Below are positions 9,136-18,058 of a stretch of DNA of 45,108 bases, in pieces. The position numbers were made by a program, and so were the translations under genes. This DNA is from an uncultured Bacteroidales bacterium (GTDB taxonomy: Bacteria; Bacteroidota; Bacteroidia; Bacteroidales; UBA932): NCBI GenBank assembly GCA_900318565.1, contig ONLD01000011.1, positions 1 through 45,108 of the forward strand. The letters run 5' to 3'. Under the pieces are notes generated by a model. That model searched no databases, had not been told where the DNA came from, and saw only the letters and a list, made by a program, of their open reading frames with translations. The stretch's first letter is position 1. Each line of letters opens with the position of its first letter.

Positions 9136-10296
9136 TTAATACACTTTAACGCTGACGGAAGGCTCGTCCACGAGGGAGAACTGCGCCGCTCCGTTGTAGA
9201 TTGAAAGGATACCGGTGATATCGCACTTGGCGCTGCCGTCCAGCAGGCGCGAATCCAAGGGCGTGTCGGAGAAACGGGCATAGCCGCTGGTACGCACCTG
9301 CACATCCGTCTTGCCGATGCGGAAATAGTGAGACACGTAGTTGGCAGTGGCATATTTAACCATAATCTCCTTGTAGGACAGCCTCACGTCGGAGCCGAAA
9401 CTGTCGTAAGCCTTGGCTGCAATCTTATCCTTGAAGTCCTGGGGGCGGTTTGTAATGGTGCCGAAACGGGTGGCTCCGCTGCCTACCTCCGCCTCATCGA
9501 ACATTCCGTTCATCACGTACGTCATATACAGGTTCTTGGACATTGCCCAGGTATCTATTCCCCAGGTGCCCTTGTCGGAGAGGAACACGCGGTTCTCGGG
9601 ATTGGTGCTCTTGTGGGGCAGGTTGGGATTGGGATACACAAGGGCGAAAATCTCGTTGCCGTACTGGAGCCCGGGGACGGTCACGAGCTTGCCCCAGAGC
9701 TCTCCTGTGTAACCTGCGGAGATAGCCGCCTTGATATCATTCTCCGAGACCACGAGAGGCTTGAGCGCCTCCGCTTTGGCGCCGCGATAGACGTGCTGGT
9801 CGATGATGGCCTGCACGTCGATGTAGGAAGTTTCGTATTCATTGGTGGAGGTGCCGTCAGCTTCCATACCGAGCTGAGGCATACCGTTGTACGCGCCCAG
9901 CGTCAGGCCGTCGCAGTACACATATACCCACTGGCCGAGGCTGAATTCGCTGTAGAGGGAGGACTTGCCGATTTTCACGTCGATGCCGCCGGTCTCGTCC
10001 TGGATATACAGCTCGCGGTAGATGTTGCCCGTCACGTCGGACGAAATCACCTGGCCGCGTATCCAGACGTTGCCGCCGACCTCAATGCCGCCGCCCTTGT
10101 ACATAGCCTTCAGGTCGTGGATTGTGGTGAACTTGCCTCCGAAGCCGAATTCCCTCAGGTCGTCTTCAGTGTAGAGCTTTTCAGCCGCGGGGAGATTCTC
10201 CCCGAAAGTGAACACGGGCTCCCATTCTTCCCTCAGACTCCGGCAGGAAGAGAGCGCGGTCAGCGCCACGCAAAGTAAAGTAAGAATCTTTTTCAT
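9136..10296 (-). CDS. DUF5689 domain lipoprotein
   Basis: This 386-residue protein starts MKKILTLLCVALTALSSC (lipid Cys 18). The N-terminal half fits DUF5689, an OB-like module: TTIHDLKAMY, VWIRGQVISSDVTGNIYREL, YIQDETGGIDVKIG and GQWVYVYCDGLTLGAYNG. The C-terminal half repeats an OB-like pattern (YVSHYFRIGKTDVQVRTSGY, then CDITGILSIYNGAAQFSL). OB-type folds often bind nucleic acid or sugars; binding here is inferred from neighbours. It lies 3 nt downstream of the TonB receptor gene in the same unit, the usual position of a surface partner lipoprotein of that transporter. Confidence 0.85.
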   Translation of the reverse strand: MKKILTLLCVALTALSSCRSLREEWEPVFTFGENLPAAEKLYTEDDLREFGFGGKFTTIHDLKAMYKGGGIEVGGNVWIRGQVISSDVTGNIYRELYIQDETGGIDVKIGKSSLYSEFSLGQWVYVYCDGLTLGAYNGMPQLGMEADGTSTNEYETSYIDVQAIIDQHVYRGAKAEALKPLVVSENDIKAAISAGYTGELWGKLVTVPGLQYGNEIFALVYPNPNLPHKSTNPENRVFLSDKGTWGIDTWAMSKNLYMTYVMNGMFDEAEVGSGATRFGTITNRPQDFKDKIAAKAYDSFGSDVRLSYKEIMVKYATANYVSHYFRIGKTDVQVRTSGYARFSDTPLDSRLLDGSAKCDITGILSIYNGAAQFSLVDEPSVSVKVY

Positions 10297-10299
10297 AAG

Positions 10300-13227
10300 C
10301 TAGAATCTGAAATAAATGTTGAGCATATAGTTGAATCCCGCATTGTAGAAATACTTCGGGTCGAAGCGGTAGAAGCGCTCGCGGCTGACGGTGTTGTCAA
10401 CCAGACGGGTCTGCTCGTAGCCGCCGGTCTTGATATTCTTGTTGTTGAGCACGTTCTTGGCGTTGAGCGAGAAGCCGAGCTGGTACTTACGCTTGATGTA
10501 CCAGGACTTGCCCACGGAGAAGTTGACGAGCCAGGCGGGATCGAACATTTCCTGCGAAGTCATATACAGGACCTCGTCCGGCGCGTCCACGTAGTCGGGG
10601 CCGCCCACGGCGTAGTCGGTGCGGTACAAGGGATTCATATCCAGGAAGGAACGTCCGAAGTACTCCACGTCGGCGTCGATGAACCAGTAATTGTAGTTGT
10701 AGGAGAGGCCCAGGCTGGCCGCGATCTGCGGCGTGGAGGGCACGTAGTGCTTCTGCCAGCGCTCCACCTGATAGAAGCCCTCGCCGTCGGGGATGTAATT
10801 GCCGGAGGCGTCCTTGGCAAAGACGGGAGTGTGCTTCCAATAAGGCACCAGCACGTTCTCGGACACGATTTCGGCGCTGTTGTCAACGGTCTGGGTCATA
10901 CGGGGAGTCGAGGTATATACATACTCTCCGAGGCTCAGCACGCCCTGCACGGAAAGGTTCTCGACAATGTAAGTAGGCACCTTGAAGCCAAGCTCTATGC
11001 CCATATTGCGCTGGTCGATGCCGGTGATGGCGAAGTTGGAGAAGGCGTTCTGCAGGTCGTCGTAGGCGCTCATCACCTTGCTCTGGTTGCGTATTGTGGT
11101 ATAGAAGGCCGTGGCGCGCACGTTGATGCCGCCGCCGGAGTACTGCCAGTTGACGTCGCTCGAGAAGGTCTTCACGGGCTTGACTCCCTGCATCATAGTG
11201 TTGCGGGTCCTCGGCGAGAGGAACACCTGGTTGAACTTGGGGGCGTCGTTGAAATAGCCCACGTTGGCATAGACGCGCTGCGAGCCGCCGATGACGTAGT
11301 TGAGGTTCAGTTTGACGGCATAGGTCGGGAAGTTGGCTTTCTTGGACACCCAGGAAGAGCTCTCATCCGAAGGGACGATGCCGGCCTGTTCCCACTGGCG
11401 AGCCATTTCCGCATTGCTGGGATAGCCCGGGAAGAGGCCCTTGCGCATAAGGCCGTGGCGCCAGAAGGTCTCGTTGCCCAAGCGGGCGCCGAGCGATGCG
11501 CTGAGGTTGCCCAGGACGAACTTGCCGTTGACCCAGAAGCCCAGGGAACGCACTTGCGCGAGGTAATCGTAGCCGTATTTGTCGCCGACGTGGAGCTTGC
11601 GGGCTTCACCGTGGGCGAGGTAGTAGTTGAGGTCGTTCTGCACCTTCCAGGGCTGCGAAGCGAAGTCGCGCTCGGCGAAGTTGTCCACGTCCAGGAAGTA
11701 CTCGCCGCCGAGCAGGTCGGCCACGAGCTTATAGTTCTCGGTGCTGTTGATGCGGCCGTTGACGCCGCCCGTGACGGTCACGAAATCGGCGGCGCGCCAC
11801 TTGAAGGATGCGGCCAGGTTGAAGTCGTGCTGGTCCACGTGGCGCTCCTCCTGGATGTACTTGGCGCGGCCGTCAGCCTGGTTGCGGTTGACGTTGTAGA
11901 GGCGGTCCCAGTCGACGTGGGTCAGCGAAGGGTACTGGGCCGCGTGGGTCCACACTTCCCTGGCCCAGCCGGCCTTGATGCGGTTCATCCTGTTCATATC
12001 AGGATTGTCGTCCTTGAAGTAGCTCGGGAGGTTGCGGTAGTAGTCAGGACGGGGGTCCTGGGCATCGTACCAGTCGAGGGCCGTGTAGCCGTTCTTGCCG
12101 AAGCGGTAGAGCAGCGTGGCGCTGGCCTCGAACTTGTCGGAAGGCGTGTAGTCGTACTTCAGGAATGTCACGGGCTCGTGGGTCTTGCGCACGCGGGCAT
12201 TGCGGACGCGGCCGTTCTGGTAGCCCCAGTTGGAGTTGTACATATTGTCGCCCACCAGGTCATAGACTTCCTGCGTGGAGGCGTTCTGCGCTCCCCTCTC
12301 GCCCGGAGCGGCAAAGAAGGCGAAGCTCAGCTTATGGGCGTTGTTGAACACCTTGTCGGCGGCCAGGTAGTAGGCGAACGAACGGTAGTACACGCCGTCA
12401 ATCCAGTCGTTGCCGCCAAGACGCGCAGACACGTTGACGGCGAAGGCCCAGCCGTTGTCCATCAGGCCGGTGGCGTAGGAGCCCATAAGGCGCAGGCGAT
12501 ACAAGGTGCTGTTGGTCAGCACGCTGCCGCGAAGGCCCTTGCGCACGGAGGCGGCGTTGCCGAAGATGTTAGTGAGGCCGTTGTAGCCGCCGAAGCCGAA
12601 ATCGGAGACCTCGGCGCCGCTGACCGTCTCCTTCGAGCGCATAGCCTCGTTGAGGCCGCTCCACAGGGAGAAGGGGCTGTAGCCCGTCACGGCGTCGTTG
12701 AGCCGCACGCCGGCCAGGTACACGTCCTGGGACTCCGAGGCATAGCCGCGGGCGCGGAAACGCACCGCCGAGAAGTTGTAGCCGGCGATGTTGTTGAACA
12801 CGTCGTTGGAGCCGAAGAGGATGGTGGGATTGTCGTTGTAGCCGGAGTCTTCCATATCGAAGGCGCCGAACGAGTCGTCATCGATTTCCGTGATGCGGTT
12901 CACGGCGGTCATACCCAGGTTGAACATATTCTTGACATAGCCGTCGTTGACCGTGACCTGTACCTGGTTGTCCAGAAAGTCGGGAGCCACTATGGTCAGA
13001 GTGTACATTCCGTCGGGCAGGCCGGGAATCGAGAAAGAGCCGTCTTCGAGAGTCTCGGTCTCAGCCACCTGCTCTGCACCCTTGGAGAGCACCAGGCGGG
13101 CCTTTTCAATAGGCTGGCGGCCGTTGCGGTTGACGACGGTGCCTTTGACTCCTCCCGTGTAGTCCTGCGCGGACAGGGAGAAAGACAGGGCGATGGCGGC
13201 CAGCGCCGCCAGTAACATTCGTTTCAT
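10300..13227 (-). CDS. TonB-dependent outer-membrane receptor
   Basis: This 975-residue protein has a signal peptide (MKRMLLAALAAIALSFSLSA). Residues ~22-105 form a carboxypeptidase-regulatory-like domain (GGVKGTVVNRNGRQPIEKAR, then DGSFSIPGLPDGMYTL). A plug region follows (VRFRARGYASESQDVYLAG), then a long beta-barrel ending in aromatic NIYFRF. It should import a ligand across the outer membrane using TonB energy. It lies between a phosphatase/nuclease-fold lipoprotein and a DUF5689 lipoprotein, with spacing of 1 and 3 nt, so its substrate is probably a product of the locus nucleases. There is no SusD-like partner, so the binding role may fall to the OB-fold lipoproteins. Confidence 0.9.
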   Translation of the reverse strand: MKRMLLAALAAIALSFSLSAQDYTGGVKGTVVNRNGRQPIEKARLVLSKGAEQVAETETLEDGSFSIPGLPDGMYTLTIVAPDFLDNQVQVTVNDGYVKNMFNLGMTAVNRITEIDDDSFGAFDMEDSGYNDNPTILFGSNDVFNNIAGYNFSAVRFRARGYASESQDVYLAGVRLNDAVTGYSPFSLWSGLNEAMRSKETVSGAEVSDFGFGGYNGLTNIFGNAASVRKGLRGSVLTNSTLYRLRLMGSYATGLMDNGWAFAVNVSARLGGNDWIDGVYYRSFAYYLAADKVFNNAHKLSFAFFAAPGERGAQNASTQEVYDLVGDNMYNSNWGYQNGRVRNARVRKTHEPVTFLKYDYTPSDKFEASATLLYRFGKNGYTALDWYDAQDPRPDYYRNLPSYFKDDNPDMNRMNRIKAGWAREVWTHAAQYPSLTHVDWDRLYNVNRNQADGRAKYIQEERHVDQHDFNLAASFKWRAADFVTVTGGVNGRINSTENYKLVADLLGGEYFLDVDNFAERDFASQPWKVQNDLNYYLAHGEARKLHVGDKYGYDYLAQVRSLGFWVNGKFVLGNLSASLGARLGNETFWRHGLMRKGLFPGYPSNAEMARQWEQAGIVPSDESSSWVSKKANFPTYAVKLNLNYVIGGSQRVYANVGYFNDAPKFNQVFLSPRTRNTMMQGVKPVKTFSSDVNWQYSGGGINVRATAFYTTIRNQSKVMSAYDDLQNAFSNFAITGIDQRNMGIELGFKVPTYIVENLSVQGVLSLGEYVYTSTPRMTQTVDNSAEIVSENVLVPYWKHTPVFAKDASGNYIPDGEGFYQVERWQKHYVPSTPQIAASLGLSYNYNYWFIDADVEYFGRSFLDMNPLYRTDYAVGGPDYVDAPDEVLYMTSQEMFDPAWLVNFSVGKSWYIKRKYQLGFSLNAKNVLNNKNIKTGGYEQTRLVDNTVSRERFYRFDPKYFYNAGFNYMLNIYFRF

Positions 13228-13228
13228 A

Positions 13229-14323
13229 TTATTTCCGGATTACGATGTAAGTGGGATAGTGGTCGGAGTATCCGCCGACGAAGGCGCCATTCGAGAAAGT
13301 ACGGAAAGGAGTCCCCTTGTACTGGCCGGTCTGGTTGGTCATAAAGGGCTTGTTGAAGATGCGGGCGTAGTACTTGCCTTTGATGATGGGCTGTATCTGC
13401 CAGGTCCCCGGAGTGGCGTGGGCGAGGTTGTAGCCCACCAGGATGCAGTCGTAGATATTGCTTTCGCCGCGGTAGTAGAGGGAGCTGTAGCCCGCTTTGA
13501 GCATAGACAGGAAGGGGGAGAAGAAATCTTCGGGGCCCACTTCGGCTATGTCCTCCTTGCCGCGGAGGTACACTGCCATCGAGTCGTCGGTGGGGTTGTC
13601 GTTCATATCGCCCATCACCACGCAATTGATGCCGGGATACTTGCGGTTCATCTCCATAGCGTGGTTGTAGATGATTTCGCCGCCGCGGGCGCGCAGGTCC
13701 TGTCCCTTGCCGCCGAGGCGTGAAGGCAGGTGGCATACGTAGATGGCGAAATGCTCGCCTCCTATAAGGCCGTGGACGCAGAGCACGTCGCGGGTGCGGA
13801 AATTCTGCTGTTCCTCCGGGGTCATCTCGAACTCGATGGCGCTGCCCTCGAAGGTAAAGGGAATGGATTCGCTGTCGATGAGGGTGAATTTGGAAGGATC
13901 ATAGAGCATACCTACGTCCACGCCGCGGCGGTCGGGGCCGTCGTAATGGACTATCTGGTAGTTGGCTTCCGCAATCGCAGGCTCGGAGACAAGGTCCTCG
14001 AGGACGTGCCTGTTTTCGATTTCGGAGACGCCCAGCACAGTGTGCCATACTCCGTTGTCCTCCTTCATAGCCGCAATGACGCGGGCCATATTGGAGAGTT
14101 TCTGCCTGTATTTGGTCTCCGTCCACTGGTTGGCTCCGTCGGGCAGGTATTCGTAGTCGTTCTTGCCTTCGTCGTGGTAGGTGTCGAAGAGGTTCTCCAG
14201 ATTGTAGAAACCTATCACGTGGGCCGCTTTGGCGACCCTCGAGCCGCTGTCAGCCTGCCTGGCGGGGCCGCAGGCGGTCAGGGCCAGCAGGATGAGCAGC
14301 AGAGTAAAAGTGTATTTTTTCAT
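13229..14323 (-). CDS. Endonuclease/exonuclease/phosphatase family lipoprotein
   Basis: The protein is 364 residues with lipobox (MKKYTFTLLLILLALTAC). All EEP-fold motifs are visible: GFYNLENLFD (Asn 41, Glu 43), VSEIENR (Glu 101), GPDRRGVDVGMLY, CHLPSR (His 198), VMGDMND (Asp 239, Asn 241) and SDHYP (Asp 354, His 355). These are metal-dependent phosphodiesterases or phosphomonoesterases, and the form with NLENLFD resembles extracellular DNases such as the catalytic part of ExeM-type proteins. It is predicted to act at the cell envelope on DNA, RNA or nucleotides. Its stop is 1 nt from the TonB receptor ATG, so the two are probably translated together. Confidence 0.9.
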   Translation of the reverse strand: MKKYTFTLLLILLALTACGPARQADSGSRVAKAAHVIGFYNLENLFDTYHDEGKNDYEYLPDGANQWTETKYRQKLSNMARVIAAMKEDNGVWHTVLGVSEIENRHVLEDLVSEPAIAEANYQIVHYDGPDRRGVDVGMLYDPSKFTLIDSESIPFTFEGSAIEFEMTPEEQQNFRTRDVLCVHGLIGGEHFAIYVCHLPSRLGGKGQDLRARGGEIIYNHAMEMNRKYPGINCVVMGDMNDNPTDDSMAVYLRGKEDIAEVGPEDFFSPFLSMLKAGYSSLYYRGESNIYDCILVGYNLAHATPGTWQIQPIIKGKYYARIFNKPFMTNQTGQYKGTPFRTFSNGAFVGGYSDHYPTYIVIRK

Positions 14324-14343
14324 TATGAATAGTGATTAGCTTG

Positions 14344-15534
14344 TTATTTCCACCATTTCGAAGGGGTCTCGTCCTCTATTACGGCCGCCTGCGCGGCTCC
14401 CACGACGTCTTGAAGCAGGGGGAAGAAGTCGAGTCCGGTCTTCTTCTCCAGCTCGCTGACGGACATTATGTAGTCGGTGCACTTGCCTTCCGCGATCGAG
14501 GGGTCGTGGGGCAGGAAGAATCCGGCCGCCATATACCCGGAATGGGTGTAGGTGGACGTGCCCTTGAAGAGCAGCGCCTTGAAGTAATGCGTTGGCACCT
14601 TGACGGCAAATCCGGAGCTTGTGCCGGTCACCGTAGAGGAATCATCCCATTTGCAGCCGGTGACGACGTACAGGGTGTCTGCAAGGAAGGCATAACTGCG
14701 CACCTTGTCCTCGAGCGAAGCCCAGATGCCGCCGTTGAAATTGTATTCCTGCGGGGTCATATTGGTGCCGTAGAAGGTAGATACGTTGGCTGCGTAGGTC
14801 AAGCGGTCGGCCGAAGGTATCTGGTGGCCGCGGGTCCAGCCTCCGCCGTACGAGCCCGTTATGAGGTTGGGCTGGGCGTCGGCAGGAAGCAGGGGGTCAA
14901 GTCCCCAGACATTGCTGCGGGAGCCGGTGCCGCGGAGCGAACGGTTGAGCGGATAGGCCACCCATTGCGCGAGGTGTTCGGAGGCGTCCCAGTAGAAGGA
15001 CCAGTTGCGCACTCCGCTGCGGGCCTTGTCGGTGTATTCCTTGCCTTCCATATCGTGCGCGAAGAAGGTGCGGCCGTCGCCGGCCTTGGTGGCGGGAAGT
15101 TCGAGCCACTGCGGAGCCGCAGTATCCTTGCCGGAAATGCCGGTTCCGGGCGTGATGATGCCGGAGGATTTGCCCTGCTGCGTCACGGTGGCGCGGGCGG
15201 GAAGTCCTCCTGCAGGCCTGAGTATCATCGTCACCTGACGCTCCTCCGAAGAGCCGTTGGCGTCGTAGCGCAGGCGCACGTCGGCGCGGGAGCCGTTGCC
15301 TGAGGCCGGGTCGGCCGTAGCCCAGGACGGGGTACCGGAAGGGTACTCCAGATCGATGGTCCAGGCCCCGGAGGCAGTCACCTGCACGAATACGCTGCCC
15401 CCGTCCGGGCTCAGCGAAGTGTTGCGCGGCGTTATGGAGGCGGTGGTGTCAAGCGTCGTGTCCGTCCCGCCGCAGGAGACTGCGGCGAGAAGACAGACAA
15501 AGGCGGCTGCGAATAAAGGAATGCGGCTACGCAT
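14344..15534 (-). CDS. DNA/RNA non-specific endonuclease (NUC family) lipoprotein
   Basis: The ATG at 15534 gives 396 residues with a lipoprotein signal (MRSRIPLFAAAFVCLLAAVSC, Cys 21); the longer frame from 15642 overlaps the upstream gene and is rejected. Residues ~33-120 are a BACON-like Ig domain (ITPRNTSLSPDGGSVFV). Residues ~140-390 match the NUC domain: WTRGHQIPSADR with catalytic His 237 (the common DRGH reads TRGH here), TNMTPQEYNFN and IWASLE as the metal-binding Asn/Glu segment. These enzymes cut single- and double-stranded DNA and RNA. A surface nuclease is the simplest reading. It is flanked by an OB-fold lipoprotein gene 11 nt upstream and the EEP gene 20 nt downstream. Confidence 0.92.
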   Translation of the reverse strand: MRSRIPLFAAAFVCLLAAVSCGGTDTTLDTTASITPRNTSLSPDGGSVFVQVTASGAWTIDLEYPSGTPSWATADPASGNGSRADVRLRYDANGSSEERQVTMILRPAGGLPARATVTQQGKSSGIITPGTGISGKDTAAPQWLELPATKAGDGRTFFAHDMEGKEYTDKARSGVRNWSFYWDASEHLAQWVAYPLNRSLRGTGSRSNVWGLDPLLPADAQPNLITGSYGGGWTRGHQIPSADRLTYAANVSTFYGTNMTPQEYNFNGGIWASLEDKVRSYAFLADTLYVVTGCKWDDSSTVTGTSSGFAVKVPTHYFKALLFKGTSTYTHSGYMAAGFFLPHDPSIAEGKCTDYIMSVSELEKKTGLDFFPLLQDVVGAAQAAVIEDETPSKWWK

Positions 15535-15545
15535 AGGCCTTGATG

Positions 15546-17921
15546 CTATTCGTAAGTGAGGGTAAGGTTCTGGAACTGGGCGTTGTAGCCGTTGGTCACC
15601 AAGAAACGGTATGCCACTCCCGGCTCGCCGGAGACCTCCCACGAGTAATTGGTGCCCTTCTTGAGCTTGTCATTATTGACGTTAAGGCGTGTGCCGTCGG
15701 CTTTTGCAATGTCCGCAATCACGTTCTCGGATGCGCTGGCGCCGGTGAGGAACTCAACCTTCGTCAAGGCTTTGCCGTCGATGACGGGGAACTGGACATA
15801 GGAGCCCTGCTTGCCGAATAGCAGATAGAACTGTTCGTTGGACTTGGCCTGATAGAACTTGTCGGCGGCGTGGATAATGAATTCATATCCGCCGAGTTTA
15901 TAGGTGCCGTCCTTGAGGCCGGCGGCGCTTCCCTGAGGAAGATCAGGATTCTCAGCAGTGAAATCCACGCTGACGACTACGGCTTCGCCGCTTGAAGGCT
16001 TCGCCTGGGTCACAACGACAGTGGCCTCGAAGGAAGCGTCGGGGCAGCTGACCTTGATGTTGGCCACGCGTGCGGCATCGCCTTCGTTGGCGGAGAACTT
16101 GACGGTGACAGTCGCGTCGCCTTCGCCCGAGGCTGGCTCAACCTTGAAGGCGTCGTTGTCACTGACGGCGGTCCAGGCGGCGTTGGCATTGATACCAAAG
16201 GAGGCTTCGGTGGCATCGGCCTTGACGCTGATGGACTTGGGATCAACGGAGCAGTGCTTCGCGTTGGGATCGCCGGCGCCGATTTCGGTGGCGAGGATAT
16301 TGATGTACTTGGTCGTGGAGCCGGAGGTGCCGACGAAATAGCCCTTGACGATTACGTCCTTGCCGTCGAAGGAGCTGACGCCGAGCGACTCGAGAGGAGC
16401 CGACAGGGAGCCCTGGATGGCAGAGGAATCAACGCCGGGGATGGCTATATTGACATAATTGCCGGAGATGCTGAGGGTACCGCTGAGCTGGATGTACTCA
16501 GATACTGAAGACTGGTAGGAAGCGGCGCCGGCGGTGATATCCTTGGGCGCGGGATAGGTATAGCCGCTGCCGGAGGAAAGCACGGTGACCTTGGGCTCCG
16601 TGAATTCGGGGATGCCGCCGTAAACGCTCTTAGTGGCTTCGACTTTGACTTTGTCGCCGATGTTGGCGTTCGGGATGGTCTCTCCCTTCTTGTAGTAGAT
16701 ATAGACTGCGCCGCTCTCGTCGGCCACGATGAATCCGTAGTTGGACTTGCCGGCCACGAAAGCTTCATTGATGGTCACTTTGGCGCCCTCCGCAGCGGCT
16801 ATGGTCTGGGCCACGGTGCCGGTGACGCCCTGGACGGGAGCGCCTTCGGTGAAGCTCTCCACGGTCGTATTCATCACTTCGTGCTGCGACTTGGCGGAGT
16901 AGAACTCATAGGTGCCGGTGATTACGGCAGTGCCGCCGTCCTTGATTTTGGTAGCCCACTTGTCGTACTCGCCGTCCTTGAATCCGTACACGACGATGGA
17001 TGCCGTGTCGTCGGTCAGGTCGAACTGCATATAGTTCTTGCCGGATTTGTTGGTGCCGGTCTTGAAATTGGAGACTTTGCCAGTGAGACGGTAGTAGGTA
17101 TTGGGATCGGCCTTGGAGATGAATTCCGCGACGGAGCAGGAAGTGATTTCGGTCTGGTCGGGAGTCTTCTCCCCGACCTTGCCGTTGAGGCTGTAGAGGT
17201 ATGCTTCGTTCTGGACGGTCTCGGGGGTGTTGCCCTTGTAGTTGACCACCTTGCCGTGGATAATCACTTCGTCGCCTTTCTTGATGTCGGCGCCTGCTGC
17301 GGAAGTGTATTTCTTGTTGCCAAGGTACAGGATACGATAGCAGTAGAACTGGTTCTCGGCTTTGCCGTCATCGGAAATGTAGAACGTGGCGTTGCCGAAA
17401 GTGCCGGATGTGGCGTAGGTCTCGTCGGTCTTGGGGATATCGGAGATTATTCCCTTGACATAGACCTGCGAGGGGCTGTTGACGTCGGAGCCGAGGCTCT
17501 TGACGTACTCGATTGCGCCGGTGACGGTATAAGGGTCTTCGAGGGTACCGGTGCCCTTCTTGAGCTCGCCGGCGGAACCTTTCTGGACCACCTTGAGAGC
17601 TACTTTGCGAAGGTCGATGGAGAAGACCACGTCTCCCTCACGGTCAAAGCCGGGATTGGCATCCACGGTCACTGACACGGTCTGGGGCTTGGTGGAAGCC
17701 GGTCCGCTGCTGACGCTCAGCGCAAGCCAGTCGGGCTGGCTGGCGATATCCCAGTCGCGGGTGGCGGTCAGTTCCACGGTCTTGGAACCTTCGGCCTGGT
17801 CGAAAGAAAGCTCGGTGGGGTTTACCGTGATCCTGGCGGTGCCGAGCTCTTCTTGCTGCTCGCAGGCGGAGAGGACCGCCGTGAGGGCAAAAACAGAAGC
17901 AATAAAACGCTTTAAATACAT
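15546..17921 (-). CDS. OB-fold/BACON multidomain lipoprotein (791 aa)
   Basis: The lipobox is LSAC (Cys 20). Visible order: BACON domain ~31-114; OB-like module A ~126-250 (FYISDDG, KKGDEVIIHGKVVNY, AYLYSLNGK); a second OB-like module ~256-357 (YYRLTGKVSNFKTG); a two-part OB module B ~365-548 (YGFIVADESGAVYIYY, SSFDGKDVIVKGYF, YINILATEI); a second BACON ~556-641; and a C-terminal beta domain ~648-791. OB folds of this kind occur with extracellular nucleases (YhcR-type), and BACON domains act as surface spacers. It is the first gene after a promoter at 17963-17970 and heads the nuclease/TonB unit. I infer a surface nucleic-acid or nucleotide binder; binding is not shown by the sequence. Confidence 0.85.
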   Translation of the reverse strand: MYLKRFIASVFALTAVLSACEQQEELGTARITVNPTELSFDQAEGSKTVELTATRDWDIASQPDWLALSVSSGPASTKPQTVSVTVDANPGFDREGDVVFSIDLRKVALKVVQKGSAGELKKGTGTLEDPYTVTGAIEYVKSLGSDVNSPSQVYVKGIISDIPKTDETYATSGTFGNATFYISDDGKAENQFYCYRILYLGNKKYTSAAGADIKKGDEVIIHGKVVNYKGNTPETVQNEAYLYSLNGKVGEKTPDQTEITSCSVAEFISKADPNTYYRLTGKVSNFKTGTNKSGKNYMQFDLTDDTASIVVYGFKDGEYDKWATKIKDGGTAVITGTYEFYSAKSQHEVMNTTVESFTEGAPVQGVTGTVAQTIAAAEGAKVTINEAFVAGKSNYGFIVADESGAVYIYYKKGETIPNANIGDKVKVEATKSVYGGIPEFTEPKVTVLSSGSGYTYPAPKDITAGAASYQSSVSEYIQLSGTLSISGNYVNIAIPGVDSSAIQGSLSAPLESLGVSSFDGKDVIVKGYFVGTSGSTTKYINILATEIGAGDPNAKHCSVDPKSISVKADATEASFGINANAAWTAVSDNDAFKVEPASGEGDATVTVKFSANEGDAARVANIKVSCPDASFEATVVVTQAKPSSGEAVVVSVDFTAENPDLPQGSAAGLKDGTYKLGGYEFIIHAADKFYQAKSNEQFYLLFGKQGSYVQFPVIDGKALTKVEFLTGASASENVIADIAKADGTRLNVNNDKLKKGTNYSWEVSGEPGVAYRFLVTNGYNAQFQNLTLTYE

Positions 17922-17962
17922 AATGTTGAGTTTTAGATATTATTCGGGTTATTTACATTTTT

Positions 17963-17970
17963 CAAATATA
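17963..17970 (-). promoter_or_regulatory. -7 promoter element (TATATTTG) with -33 TTG
   Basis: The minus strand reads TATATTTG, with a TTG 20 nt upstream as a -33 element. Predicted transcription starts about 38 nt before the ATG at 17921. This would drive the six genes from 17921 down to 7138. Confidence 0.65.
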
Positions 17971-18002
17971 ATTTTTTTTCATCTAAACTCCAACACCGCA
18001 GC

Positions 18003-18036
18003 AAAAAAATACGCCGCCCCCGTCCGGGAGCGGCGT
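18003..18036 (-). terminator. Intrinsic terminator after the 634-aa lipoprotein gene
   Basis: On the minus strand, ACGCCGC and GCGGCGT pair around further G-C pairs with one mismatch and a four-base loop (18011-18036), followed by a run of seven T. It begins 22 nt past the stop at 18059 and separates the upstream TonB unit from the downstream nuclease unit. Confidence 0.85.
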
Positions 18037-18058
18037 AAATATCAAGCGGATATACAGA

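Noticed and set aside
7378-9204. Long plus-strand open frame opposite the M3 peptidase
   Set aside because: It is antisense to a complete zinc peptidase, has no recognisable motif, and arises from GC-rich codon bias.
10747-13215. 822-codon plus-strand open frame opposite the TonB receptor
   Set aside because: Val/Gly/Ala/His-rich mirror translation of a clear receptor gene; no domain, no promoter.
14344-15534. Loss of nuclease activity because DRGH reads TRGH
   Set aside because: The catalytic His and the Asn/Glu metal-binding segment are intact, and the first residue of the motif varies in the family.
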